Source: Monarcha castaneiventris obscurior (Eukaryota > Chordata > Aves > Passeriformes > Monarchidae). From it: a DNA stretch of 64,000 nt. How positions within the stretch are numbered: position 1 is the first letter of the stretch; each line of letters opens with the position of its first letter. Of this stretch, positions 23,720-34,584 are shown piece by piece. Both the position numbers and the translations under genes were made by a program. The stretch is taken from positions 62,001 to 126,000 of the forward strand of contig JAMPIT010000885.1 of the NCBI GenBank assembly GCA_026261815.1, written 5' to 3'. The notes under the pieces were generated by a model. The model saw nothing but the letters and a program-made list of their open reading frames with translations, was not told the origin of the DNA and ran no database searches.

Positions 23720-24770
23720 CTTTTTGGAATCTTCGCGGCCCTGAACTGGTCTTGTTTCAACAAGTCCATGGGCTTCTTCCAAGAATTTTCTGAAAACTCT
23801 CTTTAAACTCTGCCTTAAGTAAGGGTTGATTGAGACCTTGCGGTCCCTTTGTTTTCCACCAGTACCACAGCACCCTGCTCAGCAAAGCTGCTACCCAGTC
23901 TCTCAGCCCATGGCATGACCTGGAGCCCTGTGCTATTCCCTCCCAGATGCAGAACTTCACATTTCCTCCTCCTGAACTTCAGGAGAGTCATTTAACCTTC
24001 AGCCTCCACGTCCCTCTGACTTATGGCACAACAATCCATTGCCTCAGCCACTTCATCATCTGCCAACTCTCTGAGGGCCCAACAGTCCCACTGCCCATGT
24101 CATTGGTGAGGCTGTTGAACAGGGTTGGCCTCATGGAATCAGCTGGGGATTCTTCACCTACTTCCCTTGAGACTTGACTCCCTCTGCACTTTATGCCCCT
24201 GATCACCAGCCTCTGGGCACAGCCTGTCAGCCACTCGCAGGCCACTCACTGCCCTCTCAGGAAACCCAGACTTGCTTGGAAGCTCTGGGAGTGTTGCATG
24301 GAAAGGATCCTCTAAGGCCTCACAAAAGGGTGGAGTATAACCCCAGCAACAGAGAATCACCCGATTTGAAGAGACCGCTATGATCATCGAGTCCACCTCA
24401 TGCCCTAACACCTCAACTAAACCATGGCAGCGAGTGGCATATCCAATCTATTTGTAAACACACCCAGTGATGGTGAATCCACCACCTCCCCAGGCAGACA
24501 AGTCCAGTACTTCACCACTCCTTCCTTGAAAAATGTCTTCCTATTATCCAACCTTTATTTCCTTTGGCGCGGCTTAAGATTAGGTGCCCTCTTTCTGTCA
24601 GTTGATGTCTGCAGAAAGAGACCAACCTCCACCTGACTACTGCCACCTTTCAGGAAGAGCCACAGCTTCCTCATGTGTCTTGCTCTCCTTATCCTTCACC
24701 AGTTTTCCTTTCCATGTGGAAGAGCCCAGCTCTGGGACCCCACAGTGTGACCTTGCTGGGCCCAGGTAAG
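23720..24770 (-). repeat. CR1 LINE remnants (spacer 8)
   Basis: Same antisense CR1 series, missing the 'ccaggctcccttcactgcattctctg' section present in spacers 6 and 7. A CR1 3'-end piece lies at about 24350-24650. Confidence 0.65.
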
Positions 24771-25334
24771 CGGAGCACGAGGGATGAACCAGCACAAGAC
24801 TGTGGGGAGCATGGGAGGCCTCCCTTAATACCAGGAATTTCTTTCTCATGGCCAACAGGAAAGGAAAACCATATAGAAATGCCTGGAGACATGAAGCCAA
24901 GGTGGGGAGGGAGAGAACATGATGAAAGCTTCCAGATCTCTCACCCTGACTGCACTTGCAAATCCCAGACCATCCTGACAGAGCTGCGAGGGAATGGGGA
25001 TGCCCTTCACAAAACACAACCACAAACCCAAAAACATCAGGTCCGCAGGCTGACCTCACTGATGACATCCCACTCTCCAAAGCTCCTGTCACATCTCCTG
25101 CCCTTCCTGAAAAAACATAATCATCATCAAACATTATACTTCATTACTTGCATTTAAAAGCTGCCGCCAAGGTGACATGGGGACACATTTAAGAGCAGGA
25201 CATGACACTACCGAATTGTGGGAAGGAAAACACTCTCCAGCTCATGACTCGCCAGGCTGGGCAGGCCAACAGCTGGTGACTGCAAAATGCCCCAAGGCCA
25301 TGGCAAAAGGCTGTCCCACCCCTCCCCAACCAGC

Positions 25335-25341
25335 ATAAAAG
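25335..25341 (+). promoter_or_regulatory. FK9 TATA box
   Basis: ATAAAAG. The GC-box position is CCCACCCC. Exon 1 ends at 25411 (CAG|GTGAGT). Confidence 0.85.
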
Positions 25342-25620
25342 CCGGCCCAGTGCCTCTCTCCCTCACACGCTTCTCCTCACTCCTTCTCCTTCTGCTCCTG
25401 CCGACAACCAGGTGAGTCTCAAGCCCCTGCCCCTCATGTTACTGCACCCCTTGACCCTCTATGCCATAATGCTCAGCCCCAGCCTCAGCAGCCCTCACGC
25501 CTCCCACAGCCTCTCAACATCCCCCACACTCCCTCCCCCTCCTGCATCACTGCCCAAACAACCCCTATGACCCTGCCCTGCCTCACTCCTCTCTCTTCCA
25601 GGAACCCTCCGCACCACACC

Positions 25621-25947
25621 ATGGCCTGCTGCCGACCCTGCGGATCCTGCGGACCCACCCCGCTGGCCAACAGCTGCAACGAGCCCTGTGCCCTGCAATG
25701 CCAGGACTCCCACGTTGTCATCAACCCCTCCCCTGTGCTGGTCACCCTGCCAGGACCCATCATGACCTCCTTCCCCCAGAACACCGCCGTCGGATCCACC
25801 TCCTCGGCTGCTGTCGGCAGTGAACTCAGTGCCCAGGGACAGCCCATCTCTGGGGGCTTTGGCTTTGGCCTTGGCTATGGCCTGGGCTATGGCTACGGGC
25901 TGGGAGGCCTGGGCTGCTATGGCAGAAGGGGCGGCTACATCTGCTAA
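25621..25947 (+). CDS. FK9 feather beta-keratin, mosaic
   Basis: 108 residues. The head and DSHVV are MACCRPC class, but the next block reads LVTLPG, with CTGGTCACCCTG, as in FK2-FK4 of the other class, and the end is RRGGYIC. The short class-switch inside one exon is the pattern left by gene conversion. Intron 25412-25601; AATAAA at 26096. Intact. Confidence 0.95.
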   Translation: MACCRPCGSCGPTPLANSCNEPCALQCQDSHVVINPSPVLVTLPGPIMTSFPQNTAVGSTSSAAVGSELSAQGQPISGGFGFGLGYGLGYGYGLGGLGCYGRRGGYIC

Positions 25948-26095
25948 GGGCCCTCAGCACCATCCCTGACACCACCAGCTCGGGGCTCTGGCAACAGCTC
26001 CTGCAAGCAAAGCACATCAGCTGATGGCTGCTGCACTTGCACCTCAGACCAGCTCTTTCCAAATTCTCTCTCTTTCTTCTCCATTCTTTTGTCTC

Positions 26096-26101
26096 AATAA
26101 A
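26096..26101 (+). terminator. FK9 polyadenylation signal
   Basis: AATAAA in GTCTCAATAAAGTTATG. Confidence 0.8.
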
Positions 26102-26689
26102 GTTATGTTGCATCAAAGCCTTGCACGCCTCCTCTTCTTTTGGAATTCTGCCTCACATCCTCCCCCAGCACAGTGACGGAAATGAACAGGCCGTTGGGGT
26201 AGATGGAAAAGAGCACAGCACATTTCTTAAGAAATATATTCCTAATCGTAACAACCAAGACTGGCATGGAAAACAGGGGAGAGGGGCGACCTTCCAGAAC
26301 ATGACCCAAGACCATGACTTGCTATACCAAAGGCTTTCACACACCAATGCTCTCCTGCTCATCAATGGTTCTGCTTAAATCGCTCCATGCCAGCACACAC
26401 TTGACAGAATCTTTTCCCAGCAGCAATCTCAAGCCCTTCCAGCTAAGAGCGGAATTACATCATCCTCTTAGGCAGGAACTCTGGAGTGTGAGTGCCTCCA
26501 TGCCCTCTGCTCAAGCAGGCCCAGCAAGAGCAGGATTTCCAGAACCATGGACTGTTCACGTTTGGATCTCCCAGCACAGACACTTCTTCCCCTCTGTGAC
26601 CACCCTCACATTGAAACATTCTTGCGATCTTTGCCCAGGGAATTCCATCTCGTTTCTCTTGCGTGCTTGTCCTTCATGGTTGCACTGCT

Positions 26690-28230
26690 AAGAACAGCTG
26701 GGCTCCTTCACTGCATTCTCTGACATCAGGGATTTGCACACACTGATGACACTCTCATCCATCCTCATCTCCTGGGATTCCCTGCCTTCTCAGGATCTCC
26801 TCTAGGAAAGATTCTCCAGCCCTTTTGGAATCTTGGTGGCCCTGAATGGTCTTGTTTCAAAAAGTCCATGGGCTTCTTCCAAGAATTTTCTGAAAACTCT
26901 CTTGAACACTGGTGACGCCTACCTAAATAAGGGTTGATTGACACCTTGTGGACCCTTTGTGGTGCTCCACCAGCACCACAGGGTCCTGATCAGACAAAGC
27001 TGCTACTCAGTCTCTCAGCCCACAGCATGACCTGGAGCCTGGTGCTATTCCTGCCCAGATGAAGAACTTCACATTTCCTCCTCCTCAACATCAGGAGATT
27101 CCTTGAACCCTCAGTCTCCAGGTCCCTCTGACTCGTGGCACAACCATCCATTGCCTCAGCCACTCCATCATCTGACAACTCTCTGAGGGCCCAACAGTCC
27201 CACTGCCCATGTCATTGGTGAGGCTGTTGAACAGGATTGGCCTCATGGAATCAGTTGGGGATTCTTCACCTCCTTCCCTCTAGACTTGACTCCCTCTGCA
27301 CTTTATGTTACTGATCACCAGCCTCTGGCCACAGCCCCTCAGCCACTCGCAGGCCACTCACTGCCCTCTCAGGAAACCCAGATTTACTCAAATGCTCTGG
27401 GAGCATGGCATGGAAAGGAGCTGCAAAGTCTTCACAGAAGGGTGGATTATAACTCCAGCCACAGCTCTCTCCTCATGCCCCGGCCGTGTCACTGAGACAG
27501 AGCTGAAACAGAGCTCACACAAGCACCATTTCCCCAGGGAAATCATCCAAGACCAGTGGCCTCAGACCTGGGCACTTGACACAACTCCACACACCAAAGA
27601 CCTGGCTCAGCTCTCCACTTCTGCTGATCCCATCTACCCTCTCCTCCCTTGCACAGGTGACACCAGCATCCATGGAATCCGTTCAGCTGAAAAAGACTCT
27701 TGACATTGAGTCCAACTGCAAACCAAGCTTTGTGGAGGCCAACAATCCTAGAAATGTTTTATTTGTAGAAGACAGAAACGTAAAATATCATCAAGTCCAA
27801 CCCTTCCCCAACACCACTTCCAAGTCCACCATGAAACATATCCCCAAAGGCCACATCTCCACAGCTTCTAAATTCCTCCAGCAATGGTGACGGCACTACT
27901 GTCCTGGGCAGCCATTGACAGGGGTGACAACACTATCCACAAAGTAATTTTCCCTAATAAAAACTCAACCTCTGCTGAGAAAATTCCATTCCCTGTTCTC
28001 CTATGGCTCAGTAAAAGGGAGACAAGACTAACATCAAAGGATTTCCATTCAGGTACCTCTAGAGAGCAGAAGGCCAACCCTCTTTTACTCAAAATTAAAC
28101 ATCCCCAGTCCCTTCAGCTTCTCCTCCTCATGTATCTTGTTCTCCTTATTCTCCACCAATTTTGCTTTCCATGTGGAAGTGCCCTGCAATGGGAGCCCAC
28201 AGTGCCATCTTGCTGGGCCCAGGTAAGCTG
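26690..28230 (-). repeat. CR1 LINE remnants (spacer 9)
   Basis: Longest antisense CR1 stretch in the array, resembling spacer 5 more than 6-8: 'ccatgtcattggtgaggctgttg', 'cacatctccacagcttctaaattcc', 'ctctagagagcagaaggcc', 'cttgttctccttattctcc'. Confidence 0.65.
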
Positions 28231-28793
28231 AGCACTTAGGAAGGAACAAACACAAGACTGTGGTGACCATGGGAAGACTTCCTAAATCCCGGGAATTTCT
28301 TTTTCATGTCCAAAAGGAAAGGAATAGCATATAGACATGCCTGCAGACATGGAGCCAAGGTGGGGAGGGAGAGAACATCATGAAAGCTTCCAGATCTCTC
28401 ACCCTGACTACACCTGCAAATCCCAGACCATCCTGACAGAGCTGTGAGGGAATGGGGATGCTCTTCCCAAAACACAACCACAAACCCAAAAATATCAAGT
28501 CCACAGGCTGACCTCACTGATGACATCCCACTGTCCAAAGCTCCTGTCACGTCTCCAGCCCTCCTTGGAAAAACATCATCATCACCAAATTTGGTCTCTA
28601 TTCCTTGCATTTCAAAGCTGCCGCCAAGGTGACATGGGGACACAGATTTAAGAGCAGGACATGACTCTCCCGAATTTTGGGAAGCAAAACACTCTCCAGC
28701 TCATGACTCACCCGGATGGGCAGGCCAACAGCTGGTGCCTGCAAAATGCCCCAAGGCCATGGGACAAGGCGGTCCCGCCCCTCCACGACCAGC

Positions 28794-28800
28794 ATAAAAG
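28794..28800 (+). promoter_or_regulatory. FK10 TATA box
   Basis: ATAAAAG with GC box CCCGCCCC upstream. Exon 1 ends at 28870 (CAG|GTGAGT). Confidence 0.85.
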
Positions 28801-29079
28801 CCGGCCCAGTGCCTCTCTCCCTCACACGCTTCTCCTCACTCCTTCTCCTTCTGCTCCTGCCGACAACCAGGTGAGTCTCAAGCCCCTACCCCTCATGCTA
28901 CTGCACCCCTTGACCCTCTATGCCAGGACATGCAGTCCCAGCCTCAGCAGCCCTCACGCCTCCCACAGCCTCTCAACATCCCCCACACTCCCTCGCTCTC
29001 CTGCATCACTGCCCCAACAACCCCTATGACACTGCCCTGCCTCACTCCTCTCTCTTCCAGGAACCCTCCACACCACACC

Positions 29080-29385
29080 ATGGCCTGCTGCCGTCCCTGC
29101 GGACCCACCCCGCTGGCCAACAGCTGCAACGAGCCCTGTGCCCTGCAATGCCAGGACTCCCACGTTGTCATCAACCCTTCCCCGGTGCTCATCACCATGC
29201 CAGGACCCATCATGACCTCCTTCCCCCAGAACACCGCCGTCGGATCCACCTCCTCAGCTGCTGTGGGGAGTGAACTCAGTGCCCAGGGACAGCCCATCTC
29301 TGGGGGCTTTGGCTTCGGCCTTGGCCTTGGCTATGGGCTGGGAGGCCTGGGCTGCTATGGCAGAAGGGGTGGCTACATCTGCTAA
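29080..29385 (+). CDS. FK10 feather beta-keratin, short variant
   Basis: 101 residues, the shortest copy. The head is [11 protein letters not shown]: the three-residue GSC insert of FK5-FK9 is missing, leaving Cys 3, 4 and 7. The Gly/Tyr tail is four residues shorter ([14 protein letters not shown]). DSHVV, LITMPG, end RRGGYIC. It may be the form from which the nine-base GSC duplication arose, or a later loss. Intron 28871-29060; AATAAA at 29526 in the unusual context GCTTAATAAAGTTTTC. Confidence 0.95.
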   Translation: MACCRPCGPTPLANSCNEPCALQCQDSHVVINPSPVLITMPGPIMTSFPQNTAVGSTSSAAVGSELSAQGQPISGGFGFGLGLGYGLGGLGCYGRRGGYIC

Positions 29386-29525
29386 GGGCCCTCAGCACCA
29401 TCCCTGACACCACCGGCTCTGACAACAGCCCCTGCAAACAAAGGACCTCAGCTTATGGCCACTCTCCTTTCACGTCACAGTAGATTCCTTCATCTTCTTT
29501 CCCTTGGCTTTTAGATCTTTTGCTT

Positions 29526-29531
29526 AATAAA
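29526..29531 (+). terminator. FK10 polyadenylation signal
   Basis: AATAAA; the 3' flank (CTTGCATCAAAGCCTAAGA) is closer to FK11-FK15 than to FK5-FK9. Confidence 0.8.
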
Positions 29532-30109
29532 GTTTTCTTGCATCAAAGCCTAAGATTTGTCCTCTTTTTTGAACTCCAACAATCTCTCATTCTCACCTGG
29601 AACAGAGCTACGGTGTTGGTAGCAGAGGGGCACAACACCTTTCTAAGGAATTATGCCCCCACCAGTAGCAGCCAAGTTTGGCATGGAAAGCAGGTTTGAA
29701 GGGTGATCTTCCAGTATATGACCAAAACACATCACCTGCCATACCAAAGGGTTTGACACAGCAATGCTCTCCTGCTCATTGCTCTGGGAAAGTCTGTCCA
29801 TGCCAGCATACCTGTGACCATCTCTCTTTCCAGCAGAACTCTCAAACCATCCAAACAGTCACAAAATCATCCAGTTTTGGAGAAACTCAGAAGTGCAAAT
29901 GCTTCCATCCCCTCTGCTTGAGTAAGGCTGCCCAGAGAAGGACTTCCAGGACCATGGACAGTTCAGGTTTTGATCTCCCAGGACAGACTCCTGCACCTCT
30001 TCCACTCTGTGATCACCCTCACTAAAAAAGGATTCTCTGCTCTGCCCATGGAATTCCATCTGTTTTTACTTGTGCTATTGACCTGTTGTCCTTCACACGT
30101 GCAGCACGT

Positions 30110-30660
30110 GATCCCTTGGCTTCATTCCCTGCCATCAGGGATTTACACACACTGGTAACAATCCCTCCATCCAGCCTTGTCTCCTGGGTGTCCCAGCTCT
30201 CTCAGTCCTCTATGAAAGATCCTCCAGCCCTTTAGGTATCTTGGTAGCCCTGAACTGGCCTTGTTTCACTAAGCCTGTGGGCTTTTTCCCCTGGGGAGCC
30301 CAGAACTTCCCACACCAACTCACTTCATTGTTGAGGATGTTGAACAGTGTTGGCCCCATGGATATGACTCTTGAGCTACTTCATTTGAGATTTGACTCCA
30401 GCTTGGCTTTGGATCACAAGGCTCTGGGCCATGTTGTCTAAATGTTGTATAAACATAGCAGTCCACCTCACTGACTGTTTACACCACCTGTACATCCTTG
30501 CATAGTCTGGGATGATTCAGTAGGAGACAGTGTCAAAGACTTTAGTGAGAGGTAGAGGTGAACACCAGCCATGGCTCTCTCATCATCCACAGTAAGGTTT
30601 TTTTCTCTGTAGGTAACACAAAAGTCACTAAGACACAATTTTGCCCTACAGAATCAACTC
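30110..30660 (-). repeat. CR1 LINE remnant (spacer 10)
   Basis: Antisense CR1 in the same form as spacer 3 ('gaggatgttgaacagtgttgg', 'ggatcacaaggctctgggcc', 'gagacagtgtcaaagacttt'). Degenerate. Confidence 0.65.
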
Positions 30661-30889
30661 TAACTGCTCCTCATCACCTTGTACGACCTGCACGTGGAAA
30701 TGCTTTGTAGGGGAAAAAAATTGTTCCATCCTTGTCTGCAGGAACAAGGTCCCTGGAAAGCCATGGGCAAGGTGGGAGGGAGTAAATGCACTGGAAGGGG
30801 CAGGTCCCAATGCCCAGCACAGCAACAAAGCCCAGATCAGCCTGACAGGGCTGGAAAGGAATGGGGTCCCTCTCTAAAATGCAACCACA

Positions 30890-31130
30890 AACCAAAGTGC
30901 ACCAGTCCCATGGGTTGACCTCACTAATGACATGCCAGTTTTCCTAGGCATTTGTGGTTTATTCTGCATGTATATCCATGTAAATCCTCCCAAATAACAA
31001 CTCTCACTTTAAAGCTGCCCCCAAGGTCAGGTGGATACGGCCTCAAGAGCGGGACACGGAATTGTAGAGTTGCAGAAAGGGAAACACTCCCCACCTCATG
31101 ACTCGCCAGGCTGGCTCAGGAAAAGCTGAT
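30890..31130 (+). repeat. Distal promoter-upstream block (FK11 unit)
   Basis: TGACCTCACTAATGACATGCC through CACTCCCCACCTCATGACTCGCC, then a switch into a CR1-like piece. The block lacks the TATA box and exon 1 and is about 0.74 kb upstream of the FK11 TATA box. Confidence 0.6.
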
Positions 31131-31866
31131 GTTACAATTTCCATTCAGGCACCTTGAGAGAGTAAAAAGGTCAGCCCTCTTCTTCTGAAAATTGAACGTC
31201 CCCAGTTCCTTCAACTGCTCCTCGTGTCTTCTTCTTATCCTTCACCAGTTGTCCTTCTCAGGTGTCACTCAGACCCCACAGTGCAATCTTGCAGGGCTCA
31301 GCTGAAATGAGAGCTACAAATGAACGAACACAAGACATTGGAGAGCATGGAGGCCTCCCTAAACCACAGGGATTGGTTTCCCATATCCAGCAGGAGACGC
31401 CTGGTATATAGACAGGTTTAGAAAGTTGGCAACACAGTAAAGAAAGACAGAATGAGATGGAAGGGGTCACCCCACACCCAGAGAAAAGCTGCAAAGCCCA
31501 GATGGGCCTGATGTGGCTGTTGGGGATTGAGGTCCCTCTTCATCACACACTGACAAAACCACAGCACACCAGGGCCATGGGGTGACCTCGCTGATGACAC
31601 CATACCTCTCCAAAACTCTGGTCATGTCTCCAGCCCTTCCTGACAAACATCAGCAGCAGCAGCCTTTGATCTCTAATACTTGCATTTAAAATCTGCTGCC
31701 AAGGTCAGATGGACACGGTCTCAAGAGTAGGACATGACTCTGCAGAGTAGAGCAATAGAAAACACGCCCCACCCCATGACTTGCCATTCTGGGCCACCCA
31801 AGAACTCCTGCCCGCAAAATGCCCCAAGGCAATGGGACAAGGCTGTCCCGCCCCTCCATGACCAGC

Positions 31867-31873
31867 ATAAAAG
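31867..31873 (+). promoter_or_regulatory. FK11 TATA box
   Basis: ATAAAAG with GC box CCCGCCCC upstream. Exon 1 ends at 31937 (CAG|GTGAGC); intron 31938-32129. Everything needed for initiation and splicing is present, although the gene is interrupted just downstream. Confidence 0.8.
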
Positions 31874-32141
31874 CCAGCCCAGAGCCTGTCTCCTTCACAC
31901 ACTTCTCCTCACGCCTTCTGCTCCAGCTGACAACCAGGTGAGCCTCAAGCCCCTGATCCTCCTGCTCCTGCACCCTGGTCCCTCTCTTCCAGGACACTCA
32001 GCCCCAGCCTCAGCAGCCCTCACACCTCCCCACAGCCCCACAGCAGCCTCCACACTCACTCACCGTCCTACAGCACTGCCCCTCACACCCCCACATCCCT
32101 GCCTTGCCTCAAGCCCCTCTCTCTTCCAGGGACCCTCCACA

Positions 32142-32147
32142 CCACAC
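32142..32147 (+). repeat. Target-site duplication, left copy
   Basis: CCACAC. With 34578-34583 it forms a 6-bp duplication flanking the retroviral insert. The empty-site sequence CACACCACACCATGG is preserved in other copies such as FK7. Confidence 0.9.
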
Positions 32148-32354
32148 TGTTGTATCGCGGCGGGTCAGTGTTGCTGCTGTTGTGGGTCGGTGTTGCTGCA
32201 CACCTCCTCAAGGGACGCCGACCAGGTGAGCCTGCACCTGAGGATCCTTCAGGATGCCGAGGCTATGGGGCTGGATCCCACTGAGGGTGGTCGCTCCCCA
32301 GGAGGGAATGCAGAACAGCAATGAAGACGCAGGAGGCAAGAGGCTTGCGGGAGG
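32148..32354 (-). repeat. Inverted U5 copy forming the left terminus
   Basis: Exact reverse complement, by eye, of 34371-34577. It starts TGTTGTATCG, the complement of the CGATACAACA end of U5. Its inner limit coincides with the expected R/U5 border, about 20 bases after the LTR AATAAA. It includes CCAG|GTGAGC at 32225/32226, a good splice-donor match. Confidence 0.93.
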
Positions 32355-32409
32355 TGTGCAGCAACACCGACCCACAACAGCAGCAACACTGACCCGCCGC
32401 GATACAACA
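32350..32409 (+). repeat. Forward copy of the last 60 bp of U5
   Basis: Identical to 34518-34577 and directly followed by AT and the primer-binding site, as in a normal 5' LTR end. It overlaps the inverted copy by GGAGG (32350-32354), the junction microhomology. Confidence 0.93.
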
Positions 32410-32411
32410 AT

Positions 32412-32429
32412 TGGCGCACCAACGTGAGG
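32412..32429 (+). other. Retroviral primer-binding site
   Basis: TGGCGCACCAACGTGAGG, two bases after the U5 end. It resembles the lysine (Lys1,2) primer-binding site used by betaretroviruses, apart from one inserted base and one substitution. The tRNA assignment is tentative. Confidence 0.65.
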
Positions 32430-33613
32430 CTTGAGATCTACACCCTGTGTTCGTCAGTGTTGCTAGTCCCTGCGCGTTAGCACGCTTGGTTTTACAAGCG
32501 GTGCTCCCGGGGCCGGATCCCTGTCGTCTCATCAAGAAGTCAAAGAGCCCCCGAGCCGCTCGGTGGTGGCCAACATCGAGCGTACTCGAGCTCCTGGAGA
32601 GAGACCTGAGGATCCTGGTCGGAGGAGGACTCAGTGCTTCTTTTTGTTCTTATTCCTCTCGTGGACCCGGAAAAAGGGTAAGAAAAAAGACGCCCCCTCC
32701 CTCGTTTTCTCTTAAGTTGTACATTTTGAAGCACTGAGGCAGGTGTTTTGTAGAATAGGCAACAGCCTATCTGCAGAACAGCGGGAGTTTTTTATTTCTC
32801 CAAGTTTTAGATTCCCCTTTTAATAAAAAGCTAGAATTTGTTTTTGTTGTATATCTTTTAAGTTAGAGCCCAAGACTACTTGGACGCATTTTGTTTGTAA
32901 TATCTGAGTTATACACAGTATTTAGTTTGTGCAGTGTGACGTCTTTTCTTTTCAACTTTTGAGTAAGACCCCAGTTCACCCTTCCCCATTGCCCGTCCCC
33001 CGTCTCTCCCATTCCCCCAGCCTTGCCAGAAGGAACGCTGCGGGTGTAAAAAGCCAAAGTGCCCAGGGCTGCCACCTGCTCCCTGACACTCCCGGCGCTT
33101 CTCCTTGCCCCGCTCGGGGGGGACCGGCCAGCCCTCTCCGAGCACCCCTAAGAAATCTTCCCTCAAACCCGCTTCCCCAGTTTGCACTCCCAAAGTTAAT
33201 TCCCCTAAAAACAGTGGGAGAGTTTCCCTGTGTGCTCCTTCTCCAGCTGAATCCCTAGTTAATCCCCCGACTTTTGTTTTTTAAAATGGAGAGGAGAGCC
33301 TGCCCCAGCCACAAAATGGCTGCGGCAGAAGCTCTCCCTCACAGCCCCCTTCTTCTCCCCGCAATTCCCCTTTTCCCGCCTTTCCAACCTCCCGCTTTCC
33401 CGCCTTGAACAGTCTGCTACACCCCTAGAAGTGATCCTGTTTCGTCCTACCCCCCCGATCCTACCTCTACTTCTACTACCCCTAATCCCTCTTCCCTTTA
33501 AAAGTCTTTCAGGTTCCCCTTTCCCTCCTCATCCCTTCTCCCCTCCAAAGTCAATTAATTTTGGTACGGTCACCTGTTTATGTTTATTTTTGAGTTCCCA
33601 ATGAATCGCTTGA
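32430..33613 (+). other. ERV leader and noncoding remnant
   Basis: About 1.2 kb between the primer-binding site and env. AAAAAGG|GTAAGAAA at 32678 resembles a retroviral major splice donor. No gag- or pol-like reading frame of meaningful length was seen. A 39-codon frame starts at 33286 (MERRACP) and is not recognised. Confidence 0.5.
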
Positions 33614-33960
33614 GGCTGTCTGTGCTGCTTCAATTTGTCCAGTAAATCCCAAAGCATCCACGCATCAATCAACCAGATGAAGGCACTGATCAATGACATC
33701 AGGTCAGAGTCACGAGAATGGATGCAGCAGGCACAGAACAGGACTGTCCACCAACTCTCCCACTCCATTGGAGAGGTTGCAAAGGTCTCAAGAAGCTGGC
33801 TAAAGCAGTTCCTGAAAAGGCTCGGACTCTCAGAATAGAGAACATCCCTATTGCGTGACATTGGACTTGTCGTTTTGTTTTTACTTATCATAATTGTCTG
33901 TTTTGTTGTTCCGGAGAAGGTTTTAATCAATCACATTCTCCATCAAATTAATAAAGACGA
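33614..33960 (+). pseudogene. ERV env fragment (transmembrane subunit, C-terminal part)
   Basis: An open stretch to 33835 encodes a helical, charged and amphipathic segment like the end of a transmembrane-subunit ectodomain, with one NRT glycosylation sequon. An in-frame TAG at 33836-33838 interrupts it. The same frame then continues with a strongly hydrophobic 15-17-residue anchor and a short basic tail, up to the purine tract. The upstream part (surface subunit, fusion region) is missing. It is non-functional: truncated 5' and carrying a stop before the anchor. Identification rests on position directly upstream of the 3' LTR and on the anchor, not on a named match. Confidence 0.6.
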
Positions 33961-33968
33961 GGGAGGTG
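33954..33968 (+). other. Polypurine tract
   Basis: Purine-rich AAAGACGAGGGAGG immediately before the LTR start TGTGGAGG, the expected plus-strand primer position. Confidence 0.65.
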
Positions 33969-34577
33969 TGGAGGGGCAGGCTCCAAATGTGGCAGCTGTC
34001 TGTCACTCCGACACCGCCTCCGACTCCGCCTCTGGGGATGGAGACTCCTCCTGGGAGGAGGACTCCATGGGCTGCACCACCGTGCAAACCCAGCCCAGGT
34101 TCCAGAAGATTCCCCAGAGTGCGTCGAGTGATTGGTCCCCAGTTGATTGATTTGTGTGTACCACCCCCTTGTAAAATTTTGATTTGCCCTCGGACCCTGT
34201 ACCCTCCTACCCTCTGATGCCCTATTGGTTTGTTATCCGGCGCCCCTCCCATATCTGTACCCCTTAAAACGTCGTGCACCCCCGTCTCCGACGGGGATTT
34301 CTCCTCCGTCGGCTCTCCCTCCCGGATCCCTCAGCCCACCCCTCAATAAAGGAGACCTTGAGGAGACCCCCCTCCCGCAAGCCTCTTGCCTCCTGCGTCT
34401 TCATTGCTGTTCTGCATTCCCTCCTGGGGAGCGACCACCCTCAGTGGGATCCAGCCCCATAGCCTCGGCATCCTGAAGGATCCTCAGGTGCAGGCTCACC
34501 TGGTCGGCGTCCCTTGAGGAGGTGTGCAGCAACACCGACCCACAACAGCAGCAACACTGACCCGCCGCGATACAACA
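33969..34577 (+). repeat. 3' LTR of the ERV (609 bp)
   Basis: Starts TGT after the purine tract and ends ACA at the target duplication. U3 is about 33969-34290, with a TTAAAA at about 34264 as possible TATA equivalent. R contains AATAAA at 34345. U5 is about 34371-34577. No ATG occurs between about 34270 and the FK11 start at 34585. Confidence 0.8.
34345..34350 (+). terminator. LTR polyadenylation signal
   Basis: AATAAA in CCCCTCAATAAAGGAGACC. In a transcript started at the FK11 TATA box it would lie upstream of the keratin coding sequence and could end the RNA early. Confidence 0.75.
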
Positions 34578-34583
34578 CCACAC
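34578..34583 (+). repeat. Target-site duplication, right copy
   Basis: CCACAC, directly followed by CATGG of the FK11 start. Confidence 0.9.
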
Positions 34584-34584
34584 C

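Larger units (their letters stand above)
32148..34577 (+). mobile_element. Internally deleted ERVK-like endogenous retrovirus with inverted-U5 left end
   Basis: A 2,430-bp provirus remnant in the same orientation as the keratin array. From left: inverted U5 (32148-32354), last 60 bp of U5 (32350-32409), lysine-tRNA-like primer-binding site, leader with a possible splice donor at 32678, noncoding remnant, 3' part of env (about 33614-33960), purine tract, then a complete 3' LTR (33969-34577). No gag or pol is seen. The 6-bp target duplication, TGT...ACA termini and the primer-binding site point to a class II element. The perfect identity of its duplicated ends by eye suggests recent insertion. 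It splits the FK11 leader exon. Confidence 0.9.

Noticed and set aside
31734..32324. 196-codon frame running from the FK11 promoter into the ERV
   Set aside because: It crosses the TATA box, intron and the inverted U5; not a plausible protein.
32148..34577. DNA transposon with 207-bp terminal inverted repeats
   Set aside because: The inverted repeats look like transposon ends, but the primer-binding site, purine tract, LTR with AATAAA, env remnant and 6-bp target duplication identify a retrovirus with an aberrant left end.
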